Assembly: GCA_905221605.1 (NCBI GenBank)
Contig: CAJNDS010002277.1
Span: 209,001 to 273,000 of the forward strand
Source of the DNA: Symbiodinium natans
Lineage: Eukaryota > Sar > Dinophyceae > Suessiales > Symbiodiniaceae
DNA length: 64,000 nt
Direction of reading: 5' to 3'
Shown here: in pieces, positions 33,776-43,019 of the stretch
Layout of the letters: the number at the start of each line of letters is the position of its first letter
How positions within the stretch are numbered: the first letter of the stretch is position 1
Made by a program: the position numbers and the translations under genes
Notes under the pieces: generated by a model
What the model saw: the letters and a program-made list of their open reading frames with translations, nothing else
Told to the model about the DNA's origin: nothing
Databases searched by the model: none

Positions 33776-34128
33776 CAGTCATGCACGTCACATTCCGAGT
33801 CCACGCATCCGCACTAGTTAGTTTCGCACACAGATAGGCGCGCCGAACCTGACAGGAAGTCTTAGGCAGGTGCTTTCGCTGACTTGACGCTCCTCGTTTG
33901 GAAGTGCTCTGTCTGAAACTTTCATCATGCAAGTACGTAGGGAAGGCGTCTCGTCGCAAAATCAGAGGATGCAGTCGAGAAGAGAGTCGTACGAGTTGAA
34001 TCGAGTGCAATGTTGGTGACAGAGATGGACATGCCGGTAACTCGGTAACAAACTCAAACTGCTTCAAAAGGAATGCCATCCGCAGAAAGAAGCCTTGTAT
34101 TCGTCGTGTTCTTTCCCGGCTTGGGACC

Positions 34129-34386
34129 TTGGGTCGCGCTTGCGTTGATGCGCGCCGGTGCGCTTCACATGTGGCCTTCGCCACGACCCAGGACTTTTCA
34201 TGTGTGCAGTGTCACTGCCCAGGTTCACAGTTAGGAGTTCTGCAGGAGCTTTTCCTCGGAAGCTACATGGAGACTGGGCACATTGACCACTGGCGAGAAG
34301 TCATGAAGGGGTGCCGCCAGAACAACTGCAACCACAGAGGCACTGGCCAATTGGCAAACGAGCAATGTCTGGCGGAGTGGTACTAG
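34129..34386 (+). CDS. Cys-rich candidate ORF
   Basis: The frame includes FSCVQCHCPGSQLGVLQELF, then SYMETGHIDHWREVMKGCRQ and NNCNHRGTGQ, to TAG at 34384-34386. The C-x2-C-x-C cluster and NNCN core suggest a small disulphide- or metal-binding module. See also the related sequence at 33.15-33.27 kb. Confidence 0.35.
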   Translation: MGRACVDARRCASHVAFATTQDFSCVQCHCPGSQLGVLQELFLGSYMETGHIDHWREVMKGCRQNNCNHRGTGQLANEQCLAEWY

Positions 34387-35232
34387 CGTGATGAATTGCG
34401 AGTGGCCGGTACAGTATGGTAAATTCAATGAGGTTGTACGCAGCAGAAGCTTAGTGTTTTTTGGGCTCCCGCACCGGCGAGGCTTTCATGCGTTGGGGAG
34501 GTGCCGCTTCGGATTCGTGGAGTCCTCAGCTACCTGCTACCTGCTATTGAGGAGTGTCAAGCATTGTCGTCGTCGTCGTTGTTGTTGCCATTGCAGCTTT
34601 AGTTGGGCAGATGTTACGCCAACATGTTTGCTGCATTATTCCCTCACCATGATTGCGATTGCCAATGATTTCCCGATGTCTTGGGTGGCTGGGTAACTTC
34701 ATGCTTACCTTGTGAGTCTTGAACATACCACTGGGGCCATGTTTCGTATGCACGAAAACGGTTTTCATGAAACGGAATGCGTTTAAGCTAACGTCAGGAG
34801 AAGACCAGAGGTACATGGTACATGCATGCTGAAAGGTATGTTGTAGGAAAGCACCGTTTTCTGGGATGTCGATATGTTGTGTCAACCAGACAAGGACAAG
34901 ATGAATATTGCGATGTAAATGCAGTTTAGCAGGTCTCACAATATGTGTGTATGTAGAATATATTCATGTACAGGTACATATATGTACCTCTATGTATATA
35001 TATATATACATATGTACTATGCTGAAAAGATATGGGACGTCGTCCTTGTCCTGTCAGAAGGTGATGTTCTTCTTTTGTTGGCATATCGAGGCGTGCCTTG
35101 CGCAAAGAACATGTGCTCTTTGGTAGCTTCGCAGGCGCCAGATGCACTAGACAAAACCTCGGACCCAGGTAACAAACAACGAGAACGATTGCCGTTCTCC
35201 GGACCACACTGGGGGCGTGGGATGCGCTTTAA

Positions 35233-35688
35233 TTGCGCCGCTTGGAAGAATCACAAGCCGAGTCATTTCTTTCCGAAGCAGCCAACTTGGACACTTGTAG
35301 GTTCAAAAGTGCAGCGATCCTCATACAGACATCGGACATGACACGACCCTGGAAAGAAGAGACCAATGCGCTTAGCCCCGTTACGTTTCATCTCCTCGTG
35401 GTCGCTTTGGGCTTGAAAGTGGTTGGACAACAATGCAGGTCAGGCAGCAGAGCGGCTTGCTGCTCCATCAGGGCTGGGCTGCCCCACCATGCATGCCACG
35501 AGGCCTGGAACGAGAGTACGGGCTTGAAGTGGCTTCTCTGGGCTTCTCCTGATCTTGATAGAGCTCAGAACCATGCAGAGAGCACGGAGCGCACAGGCCT
35601 TCAAGACCAAGATAGAGGCCGGTGCCCAAGACCTGACATGGCAATGGGCGCACTTGTGTGTTCTGGAAGAAGCATGAAAGCAGTATAG
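35233..35688 (+). CDS. unassigned ORF (151 codons)
   Basis: Begins MRRLEESQAESFLSEAANLD, then a hydrophobic segment (FHLLVVALGLKVVG) and a Cys/Arg-rich tail. An overlapping + frame (34919-35341) and an antisense frame (35440-35820) compete. Possibly one exon. Confidence 0.25.
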   Translation: MRRLEESQAESFLSEAANLDTCRFKSAAILIQTSDMTRPWKEETNALSPVTFHLLVVALGLKVVGQQCRSGSRAACCSIRAGLPHHACHEAWNESTGLKWLLWASPDLDRAQNHAESTERTGLQDQDRGRCPRPDMAMGALVCSGRSMKAV

Positions 35689-35924
35689 ATTTCTATGGAC
35701 CAACGAAGTGCAATGAAGTGCTTTAAGCTGGCTCGAAGGGGCGAAAAATGACCACGAAAGGCTTGCGGAGTGATTTGTAACGAAAGGATCTGAAGCGTCC
35801 TGGGGCCCCTGCTGGGACATTACCGAAGACCTGCCGTCGGAAATCTCGCATGGATTGCCCAGCTCCTGAATAACTCGGGAACGTCGCCTCGTTGCAGGAT
35901 TGCAGCATTCAAGGGGAAGCTACA

Positions 35925-38106
35925 CTAAGATTCGACCGAGCACCGTGATTGTTTCAGGTTGAGCCCGTGACCTGCGACAAGAATGTTTGCCCCGAAAGCG
36001 ACGGTCACTTTCTGAAGGACGAGGATTCGCGAGCACTTCAGGGTCGCGAGCTTCTTTAGTGGATTGTTGCTTGGTGCATTCCCAAGAAGATCAAGCGTGC
36101 CTGGCCAGAACCTGCCAGAATTCTGCAAAGGCCACGGGTGCTTTGCAGGGTTTAGCCTCTCGAGTTCATGACAGCAGGAGGTTGCTCCATTCAAGTGTGA
36201 TGTTCTTCGAGCAATCACAGGAAGGCTTTCTTTGAGACGTTGGCCATGCTGACCAGGTGAAACTTGCACGACGGAAGAATGCTGCGTGGGGGCCTTAGGT
36301 CTGTCACATGAGCACAGGCCAATATACATCGTATCACATCAACATTAAAGGATCAACCAGGCCTTACACCAAATAAATGGGCATGGGCATATCTTGAGCC
36401 AGAACAGGGCGTCATCCAAGCAAAGACGCCAGCTCCAGCACTAGTGGCAGTAACTCGGCTTTTCCGTACCTATAAGAGAAGAAGTTCCTAGCTGGGTGCT
36501 TTGAAAGGCAGATGAACAGTGACTGTAAACGTTGGCGCGTCATATATGGCGAAGTATCTATTAAGCTCCCTGCCCGAATAAGAAACGCAGGCCCCTCATC
36601 GGTCATAGATGTAGGGTGGGGATGATCGAAGTACATGATTGTTTTTGCTTTTCTTGACTTGTTACAAAGTTCCACGCGCCCGAAGTGTCTACCGGGAGTC
36701 TACCGCCCACATGCTGTTGTGGCAAAAGGTTCTACGCAAGTCTTCCTAACTTCTTGCCTGCTCCGCGGAGGTGACCACGACGACGACCACGACCACGTCC
36801 ACGGAGAAGAGCGGGGCCTTAGGAACCAGGCGCCAGCACCCCCTTGAGCCTTCGCACCGAAGTCAAGTAGCTTGAGCTTGTCTTGTGTTGAGCGTGAGAA
36901 TCCGGCAAATTCCCGCAAGCAGCCGCTTTCTCCCTCTGGCAGGGCGTCTCAGCTCCTGTTGCTGAGCTTTCTGGCTTGGCTTACGAGGCGAGTGCCGTGA
37001 TGGGTTCACCTACCTAGAGATCCGGGCGACGTTCTCGTTCCAATCGATGCAGAAAGCAAAATGTCACAAAAAATGCGCCCGAGTCGTACCAACATCAATC
37101 TGGGGTTCAGCTCCATGCACGTCTAGGTCTGGCAAACCTTGCGGAGTGCTCCAGTTGCAGTTGAGGTAGCCGGTGCCGTGGGCTCTGGCTTTTTGGCCCT
37201 GTCTGTTCCTGAGCCTGGGAGGTGTCCTCCACTTTTCAAGCTATCTCGTTGCAGATTCAGGTATGCTGCTAATCATGGGTTTTTCGAGCGTTTTTCGAGA
37301 GGTCCAAGTCGTCGTCAGCATCTGAGAAGATTCACTCTTTCCTGTCTATGTCGGCAGTCACAAAAGGTGACTTTGCCGAGCTGGGGCACCTTGTGCAGAT
37401 GGGCTCAGCATGGGCTCAGCATGAGCTCAGCGTGAGCTCAGCGTGAGCTCATCAGCGTGAGCTCAGCGTGAGCTCATCAGCGTGAGCTGACAGCCGCCTT
37501 TGCAACCAAAAAGCTGGATGAGCCTCTGGATGGCCTTTCCCTCATGGGCGCAGAAGCACGCAGCATCGGCCAAATAATTGCGCAGTCTCGCGCCAGGCCT
37601 CGGATCGGCGCGGCTTCGCTCATTGGGACGCAGGCCGATTCCGAGGCCCCGCTGTCCAGCTCCCATGTTCCAGGCGTTGTGAGCTCCTCCTATTTCTATG
37701 CGTGAGAATATCGTTTTTCTTTCTATGTGTTTTTTAGATGTATGTCATGATGTATGTCGTCATTCCTGCTTTGATTCCTAGTCTGCTCCGACACCTGCGA
37801 CGATGCCTGCGCTCGGAGTCAGCAAGGCTGTGCTTCGCGAGCCGAGCGAGGTCGAGCATCGGGGCCCAGCTTGGGCACAAGGGAGGTCATCCGGTGTGCT
37901 GGGTGATGAATGCTGCAATGCTCTGCTTCGGAAGCCACTTCTAGGCTTGGACTTGACATGGATTTGGGTCAAACTCAGCACAAATTTTCAAGTCAGACTG
38001 CAACTGTCACTACTGGAGGACATGCAGACAGGAAAAAAATCTTGCAAATAATCACAGAGGCAAAGCATTCTGTATTCATCGGCACGCTTCCGCCTCGCCT
38101 CCTGCA
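35925..38106. other. no convincing gene
   Basis: Short overlapping frames only, the longest on the minus strand (35925-36329, 134 codons) with no domain. Includes the 11-bp minisatellite at 37.4 kb. The last few hundred bases are the upstream region of the lectin/TIR-like gene; no clear relict spliced leader or promoter motif was seen there. Confidence 0.4.
37399..37490. repeat. 11-bp minisatellite (CAGCGTGAGCT)n
   Basis: About eight copies of CAGC(G/A)TGAGCT or CAGCATGGGCT with occasional CATCAG insertions. Each unit junction creates GAGCTC, so the array contains regularly spaced short palindromes. Confidence 0.85.
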
Positions 38107-40767
38107 ATGGCCATGTTTTCAGCTCCCCGGGTTTGGCTAGTTTGTCTGATCTTCTCTGCATCTCCTTCTGCAGAGGCGACGGAGTTCTTCAGGATTCGCA
38201 GCGCTGTTGCTCCGCAGAAGTGCATCGGTGCCACCGACAGGCGTTTTCTCCTGTTGCGAGAATGTTCAACCGACCATACCCACCCTCATGAGGTCTGGTC
38301 CTTCAACAAAACATGGCTTGTCAACCTCAAGCAACTGGACCTTGATGGTGATGGCACTCTCCAAACAATGTGTGTCGGCTTTGACCGGACATACTATTAT
38401 CACCACGGGCGCCCTTTGAGGGTACAGGTCTGTCAAGAGGGGCACCCAAACATGGATTGGGTTTGGGAAGATGGCCGCATCAGGCACGTTCACACTGGTT
38501 ATGTCTTCGACCTGCCGGGCCACAACATTCCCGACTTGGACGGCAAGCGCAACGAGCCGGACCATCAGCCGTCCAACTTCGGCTGGTATGGGTTCCCAGA
38601 AGTTCAGCTTGGAGCCCAAGACAGTTCAACTTCAAGTGACCAAGTGTTCATGAAGGAAATCATGACGAGCTTGGGGAACCTCACCCAGCCCTTTTTTGAA
38701 CCTCTTCCGGCAACGGAGGTCCTGCCCGACTATCCACGGGAGCAAAGCCCTATGTGCCCAGATGGATCCTTCGGTGAACGAAATGTGTGTCCACGCGTGC
38801 GTCGAAGAAGTCGCACGGACCTGCTGTGCCGAGGTGGTACGCTAACCTATAAATGTGTTTGCTTCCCAGGGTACTCCCCTCTCGTTGTGGGGATTACTCC
38901 GCCAGGGAATGACCTGGGTTATTTGGACTACACCTGCTGCCGAGGTGAAGGGACTGGCGACTCCGAGGAGTGTGGGGACCACGCCATTTGGTTGCCGCTC
39001 GCTGTTGCTCTGACTGTCCTAGGAGCTTGTGGTTTGCTCACAACCAGCCTGATGATCTACCGCAACAGGCCAAGGATTGCACCTGCTACAGAAGAAGATC
39101 TTCAAGTTTTGGTGCCTCAATGCGTGCATGACGGTGCAGTGCTCCACAGAACAGTGGAGCAAGCAAAGTGGGGCGTGAGCTTGGACGATTTGTGGCAGTT
39201 CAAGAGATTGGTGCATCATGCTGTCAGGTCAGGGGATATCAGGCCGACAGATCGAGACCAATTTTCTGCATCAGACGTAGTGAGAGGGCCATCGGCATAC
39301 ACAGTTGACAGTCAGATGATCCAGCCAGTGACTGCGGCTGCTGGCAATGTGAGTTGGGCACTGATGAAGCACCCGGAGGGTTTGCCGTGTGACCTCTTCG
39401 TCACTCACGGCTGGGCTGAGGGCATCTTTGACTTTGTCGAGAAGGTTGCGAATTCTTGGCCGAGATCAGCCCAAGGAGCTTACATCTGCTTCCTGTCCAA
39501 TCCACAAAACCTTGACATTGCAGACTTGATACAAAAGCCGAGGGAGTCGCCGTTTGCCATCGCTTTGGGCGCGTCATCGTCCATGCTCGTGGTGTCAAAT
39601 CATGTGTCCAGCATTTACACAAGGGCTTGGTGCGTCTACGAGGCGTTTTTAGCTGATTCCTGGGACAAGCCAATTCGACTTGCGAAGCGGCCTTTGTTGA
39701 ATGAATGGCCTAGGATACTTCGTGTCTTCAGCACTGGCATCACAGCCTTCGGAGGAGGCATGTTGTTCCCCATAGGGCGAGTCAACTGGTATGGCTTGAG
39801 CTATGACTCCTGGAGCTTGATGTGGGAATTGCAGTGGGCGTTCACTTATTTGGGCCTCTTACTCGGTGCCTTTATTGGGCTGGCCTTCTACTGCTGCTTT
39901 GGGAGATTTGCGGGGACCATCCAGTTTGCGATTCATGCCATGACCGCGGTCCTGGCACTTTCTGTGCCCATCAATATGACATGGGTTGGTTTAAAGGATG
40001 TGCCGACACTCTTCCGGCTTTCGGCGATAGTTGTTGGAACAGCTGCGCTGGAAGCGGACCGGCAGCGGGCCTTAATTGCCATGCAACAAAGAAATGAGCT
40101 CTCAAAGGACTTTGCAGGGAGCGTCAAGCAGGCCCAAAGCTCAAGTCCAGAGGACTTGGAAAGAATCCTTGACGAGATTGAGGAACATGACCAAGCAGAT
40201 GCCATTGACAGGATGGTGGCTTCGTTGATGGCAATGAACGTTTCTACAAAGCAGATTCGTCTGCTGATGAAGGTTACTGGTAACCTCAGAGACATGTCGC
40301 GCTGGAGCAGGGGGGCCTTCTGTCTGACCGTCATATTCTTGCTCTTCCAGGTCCGACAGATGTACAGATACAGGATACCTGAAGCCGGCATGGTCATGGG
40401 ATGGCTTCTGACGGTCTGTGCCGGCCTTCAGGCCATGCTTTGGCCAGTGATCTTCCTCAGACTGCCCGTCGAGTCAAAGGCCTTTGCGGAACGATGTGCG
40501 AAGCTTCTGCTGCTGCTGATTCCAGGCATGATTGGCCCGTGGTGGTTTGGGACCGTCTTCGACAACTACTTGGCACACAACACCTTCAGCGCGATCGCAC
40601 ACTTCTGCGTGATCCCCCTGTTTATCTTCATGGCGGCCAGCGGCCCATTGCGCGTCGCGTGCGTGCCGTTCATAGGTCCGGGCATCGTTCGCATGCTCTT
40701 CGGCAAAATTCCTTGCACCCGAAGAAGGCAGTCGCCGAGAATGGCTAAGCAAAAAGACGGTGACTAA
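38107..40767 (+). CDS. membrane protein: ricin-like lectin region, Cys-rich stalk, TIR-like domain, multi-pass C-terminus
   Basis: A single uninterrupted 886-codon frame. Residues ~1-24 are a signal peptide (MAMFSAPRVWLVCLIFSASP). Residues ~26-145 look like a ricin-type beta-trefoil: RIRSAVAPQKCIG, LRECS, VWSF and MDWVWEDGRIRHVHTGYVFD carry the spaced Q/W and D patterns. Residues ~217-290 are Cys-rich (CPDGSFGERNVCP, CVCFPGYS, YTCC). A membrane segment lies near 294-319. Residues ~428-520 resemble a TIR-type fold as seen in many protist proteins: CDLFVTHGW, YICFLSNPQN, LVVSNHVSSIYTRAWCVYEA. Further membrane segments lie near 577-600, 607-629, 737-752, 760-785, 800-818 and 829-848, with a Glu/Asp-rich helix between. 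This implies an extracellular glycan-binding end and a cytoplasmic signalling or enzymatic TIR-like end. No catalytic Glu was verified. Start chosen as the first ATG ahead of the signal peptide. Absence of introns is notable next to its intron-rich neighbours. Confidence 0.85.
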   Translation: MAMFSAPRVWLVCLIFSASPSAEATEFFRIRSAVAPQKCIGATDRRFLLLRECSTDHTHPHEVWSFNKTWLVNLKQLDLDGDGTLQTMCVGFDRTYYYHHGRPLRVQVCQEGHPNMDWVWEDGRIRHVHTGYVFDLPGHNIPDLDGKRNEPDHQPSNFGWYGFPEVQLGAQDSSTSSDQVFMKEIMTSLGNLTQPFFEPLPATEVLPDYPREQSPMCPDGSFGERNVCPRVRRRSRTDLLCRGGTLTYKCVCFPGYSPLVVGITPPGNDLGYLDYTCCRGEGTGDSEECGDHAIWLPLAVALTVLGACGLLTTSLMIYRNRPRIAPATEEDLQVLVPQCVHDGAVLHRTVEQAKWGVSLDDLWQFKRLVHHAVRSGDIRPTDRDQFSASDVVRGPSAYTVDSQMIQPVTAAAGNVSWALMKHPEGLPCDLFVTHGWAEGIFDFVEKVANSWPRSAQGAYICFLSNPQNLDIADLIQKPRESPFAIALGASSSMLVVSNHVSSIYTRAWCVYEAFLADSWDKPIRLAKRPLLNEWPRILRVFSTGITAFGGGMLFPIGRVNWYGLSYDSWSLMWELQWAFTYLGLLLGAFIGLAFYCCFGRFAGTIQFAIHAMTAVLALSVPINMTWVGLKDVPTLFRLSAIVVGTAALEADRQRALIAMQQRNELSKDFAGSVKQAQSSSPEDLERILDEIEEHDQADAIDRMVASLMAMNVSTKQIRLLMKVTGNLRDMSRWSRGAFCLTVIFLLFQVRQMYRYRIPEAGMVMGWLLTVCAGLQAMLWPVIFLRLPVESKAFAERCAKLLLLLIPGMIGPWWFGTVFDNYLAHNTFSAIAHFCVIPLFIFMAASGPLRVACVPFIGPGIVRMLFGKIPCTRRRQSPRMAKQKDGD

Positions 40768-41111
40768 ATCGTTGAAGTCATCTTCTGATCTTTTCAGGGG
40801 GAGTGTAGCAGACTTTTGCGGACTGAACTTTGTGGGGCAGTTACGTGTCCCCGAAGATGCTCAGGCACAGGTTTCAAGAAGAGCAGTCCACAGCGTGGTG
40901 GTAAGAGGCACATCGCGCTGCGGCTTTTCTGTCTAACCTGGGCCTGTGGCCAAAGCTTTGCTTGAAGGTTCATGGGTAGTTGGAAGTGTGAGTATGGGAG
41001 AGACTTTCAAGACAAGCATTTTTTCTCACCCATTTAATATTTTCCAAGTTCATTTTCCAACCGAGGGCCCTCTGGCCGCAACTTCGCTGGCAGGGTTGCT
41101 AGAAGCATGGT

Positions 41112-41152
41112 GCAGCCCCACCCCCTCCCCCCCCCCCCCCCCCCCCCCCCAT
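41112..41152. repeat. C-rich homopolymer tract
   Basis: About 30 C residues with short interruptions. Confidence 0.9.
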
Positions 41153-41196
41153 GCCTGTTTTAGCCCCTGCTTTGGCCGCCGCTTCCTGCTTCTGGC

Positions 41197-41541
41197 ATGT
41201 CACGCCTGTCGACACACAGTTTGCTGTCTCAAACCCATGTGCTTCAAGCTCAGGCTGGAACCGTGTGGGCTCCCATCAAGGTTGACGAGGTGTGTCATCT
41301 GCTTTCTTCATCCTTCCCACAAGTTTGGGCTGCCAATCCCAGAGAAAGCAATTCCGAATTCCCAGCTCCACCAGCTCCACAGGACTTGATCCCCTCCTGG
41401 AAGCTGACGAATCTCGATCATTGCCGGCTCCCATTGGATTTCCACTTCCAGGCCGACTTCGCGCATGCCCGGCAGCCCAGGTGCCATCAGCCTTTCCCAC
41501 TGAAGCGCTTTGAAACGCTGGTCTATGTGATCCGATCGTGA
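41197..41541 (+). CDS. unassigned ORF (114 codons)
   Basis: Reads TVWAPIKVDEVCHLLSSSFP, then LIPSWKLTNLDHCRLPLDFH, to TGA 41539-41541. It lies ~430 bp after the TIR-like gene on the same strand. Composition is protein-like; no domain is recognised. An antisense frame overlaps. Confidence 0.3.
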   Translation: MSRLSTHSLLSQTHVLQAQAGTVWAPIKVDEVCHLLSSSFPQVWAANPRESNSEFPAPPAPQDLIPSWKLTNLDHCRLPLDFHFQADFAHARQPRCHQPFPLKRFETLVYVIRS

Positions 41542-41903
41542 GGAGTTCGGTGAGGTGAAGACTGACTTAGCAGATGCAAGCGTCATCTGAGGTGTTCTGG
41601 ATGGCAGCAAGCTCAGTGCTGGTGCTTGGGCTGTCGAAACCGGATCGACGTGTGGCAGCGCTGATGGTGCGCCTATGCACTAGGGATGGGGAGCAGAGAC
41701 TTTCTCAGACTTCTCATGTATGTTGAAAACTCGAACCACGCTCAAGCATTCCACAGCATGCGCTCATGAGTGGAACACGGCCGCTCCATCTGACCATTGA
41801 AATAAGACGACCGCCGCGCTCGAAGATGCTGTGATGCAGGGCACGTCTGAGGCACAAGCTGAGACTCCGGCATGAAAGTCGCCAGGATTCGTGGCGTGCT
41901 GGA

Positions 41904-42539
41904 TTGACCTGGATTGGATGTTTCGCGGTTGTTTGCCCCAAAAACCCCTGTTCGCAGGTTGACAACATCACAGCATCCTGGCTGCAGCGGCAGCTCCACT
42001 CACAGCCAAGGGTGCGCACCTTAACGGGCCGTCTCCACGTAATAGGAAAGAAACGCCCCCGTGCCCTCGGCAATATGATGCAATCTGTTCACATTGCTGA
42101 GATCCTTCACTGGCCGGGGTTGATGCGAAAGCCCTGGCAGAGACGCATGCCCGCGGCCCGCTCTGCATGGGATCAGGCTCGTTCTCAGGGTGCCTTGCAG
42201 GAATTTCGGGTCTGTACGTGCCCGTGTCTGTGCTCACCTGCTGCGCCGGCTGCGCCTGCTGCGCCTGATGCTCTGCCTGCTGCGTCTGCGGCTGCGCCGG
42301 TGAATTCTCCAGGCCTGGTGGAAGGCGCACGACGAGATGTGCCGGCGCAGCTCGGCGGTGTGTCGCATTGTCGGAGATGTGAAGCTTCACAAAACGGGCT
42401 CAATAGCATGCCCAGAGCGCAGCTGCAGGATTTCATCCCCTTGAGTCATTTTGACACCCGCCGAGGCATCACAGCAGATACAGCAGAGAAGTGTTCGGAG
42501 ATGTTAGAACTTCTTTATCCCAGGGGGGCCATTGCATGA
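41904..42539 (+). CDS. long ORF with Ala/Pro-rich linker (211 codons)
   Basis: Begins MTWIGCFAVVCPKNPCSQVD. It contains an Ala/Pro linker (APAAPAAPDALPAASAAAPV) from a GCGCCTGCT-type repeat, and ends FDTRRGITADTAEKCSEMLE before TAA at 42537-42539. One of the longer frames in the window. Antisense frames are open too because of the repeat. No domain is recognised. Confidence 0.35.
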   Translation: MTWIGCFAVVCPKNPCSQVDNITASWLQRQLHSQPRVRTLTGRLHVIGKKRPRALGNMMQSVHIAEILHWPGLMRKPWQRRMPAARSAWDQARSQGALQEFRVCTCPCLCSPAAPAAPAAPDALPAASAAAPVNSPGLVEGARRDVPAQLGGVSHCRRCEASQNGLNSMPRAQLQDFIPLSHFDTRRGITADTAEKCSEMLELLYPRGAIA

Positions 42540-42800
42540 ACTTTGAGTTGAGTAGCGATTGAGCACAGCGATTGACCTGCCCAAAAATCTATCCAAGACG
42601 CTTTGGCTCAAGAGAAGTGACCTCTCAAGACACTGGCTCTCAAATGCCTGCAGCATGCAGCACTCTTTGCTATACAACCACTCAGAGGAGCCCGATATAG
42701 CTCTTGGTGCACGAGCCTGGGATGCTGCTCATGTTGTTCATCAACAGCCCCACAGCACACAAACAGATTTGTAGCTTCAAGTGCACAAGAGTGGCGTGTA

Positions 42801-43010
42801 TTGGCATCTCAGCTTTCACAAGTGGTGTCCACATGGTGGAAGCGCGATGCTCGAGCCCGAGGGCCTCTGTTCACTGGACTGCGTGCGAATGAAGGGGATA
42901 ACTGGATTCTTTGTCCCACTTGCTCAGGATTCAAGTCTTCCGGTATGGAATCGACATCGCCAGGCAAAGAAAGCATAATCTGCGCAACTTTCACTCACGG
43001 CCAAAGTTGA
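42801..43010 (+). CDS. small ORF with a CxxC motif
   Basis: Reads LFTGLRANEGDNWILCPTCS, then GFKSSGMES. One C-P-T-C knuckle is visible; a second is not, so a zinc site is unproven. An overlapping frame 42781-42978 also carries Cys/His. A partial spliced-leader-like string lies upstream at 42602-42612. Confidence 0.3.
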   Translation: MASQLSQVVSTWWKRDARARGPLFTGLRANEGDNWILCPTCSGFKSSGMESTSPGKESIICATFTHGQS

Positions 43011-43019
43011 AAAATCGCG

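Noticed and set aside
33407-34184. CA-repeat frames (His/Thr on plus, Cys/Val on minus)
   Set aside because: Artefacts of the 33.53-33.78 kb CA repeat.
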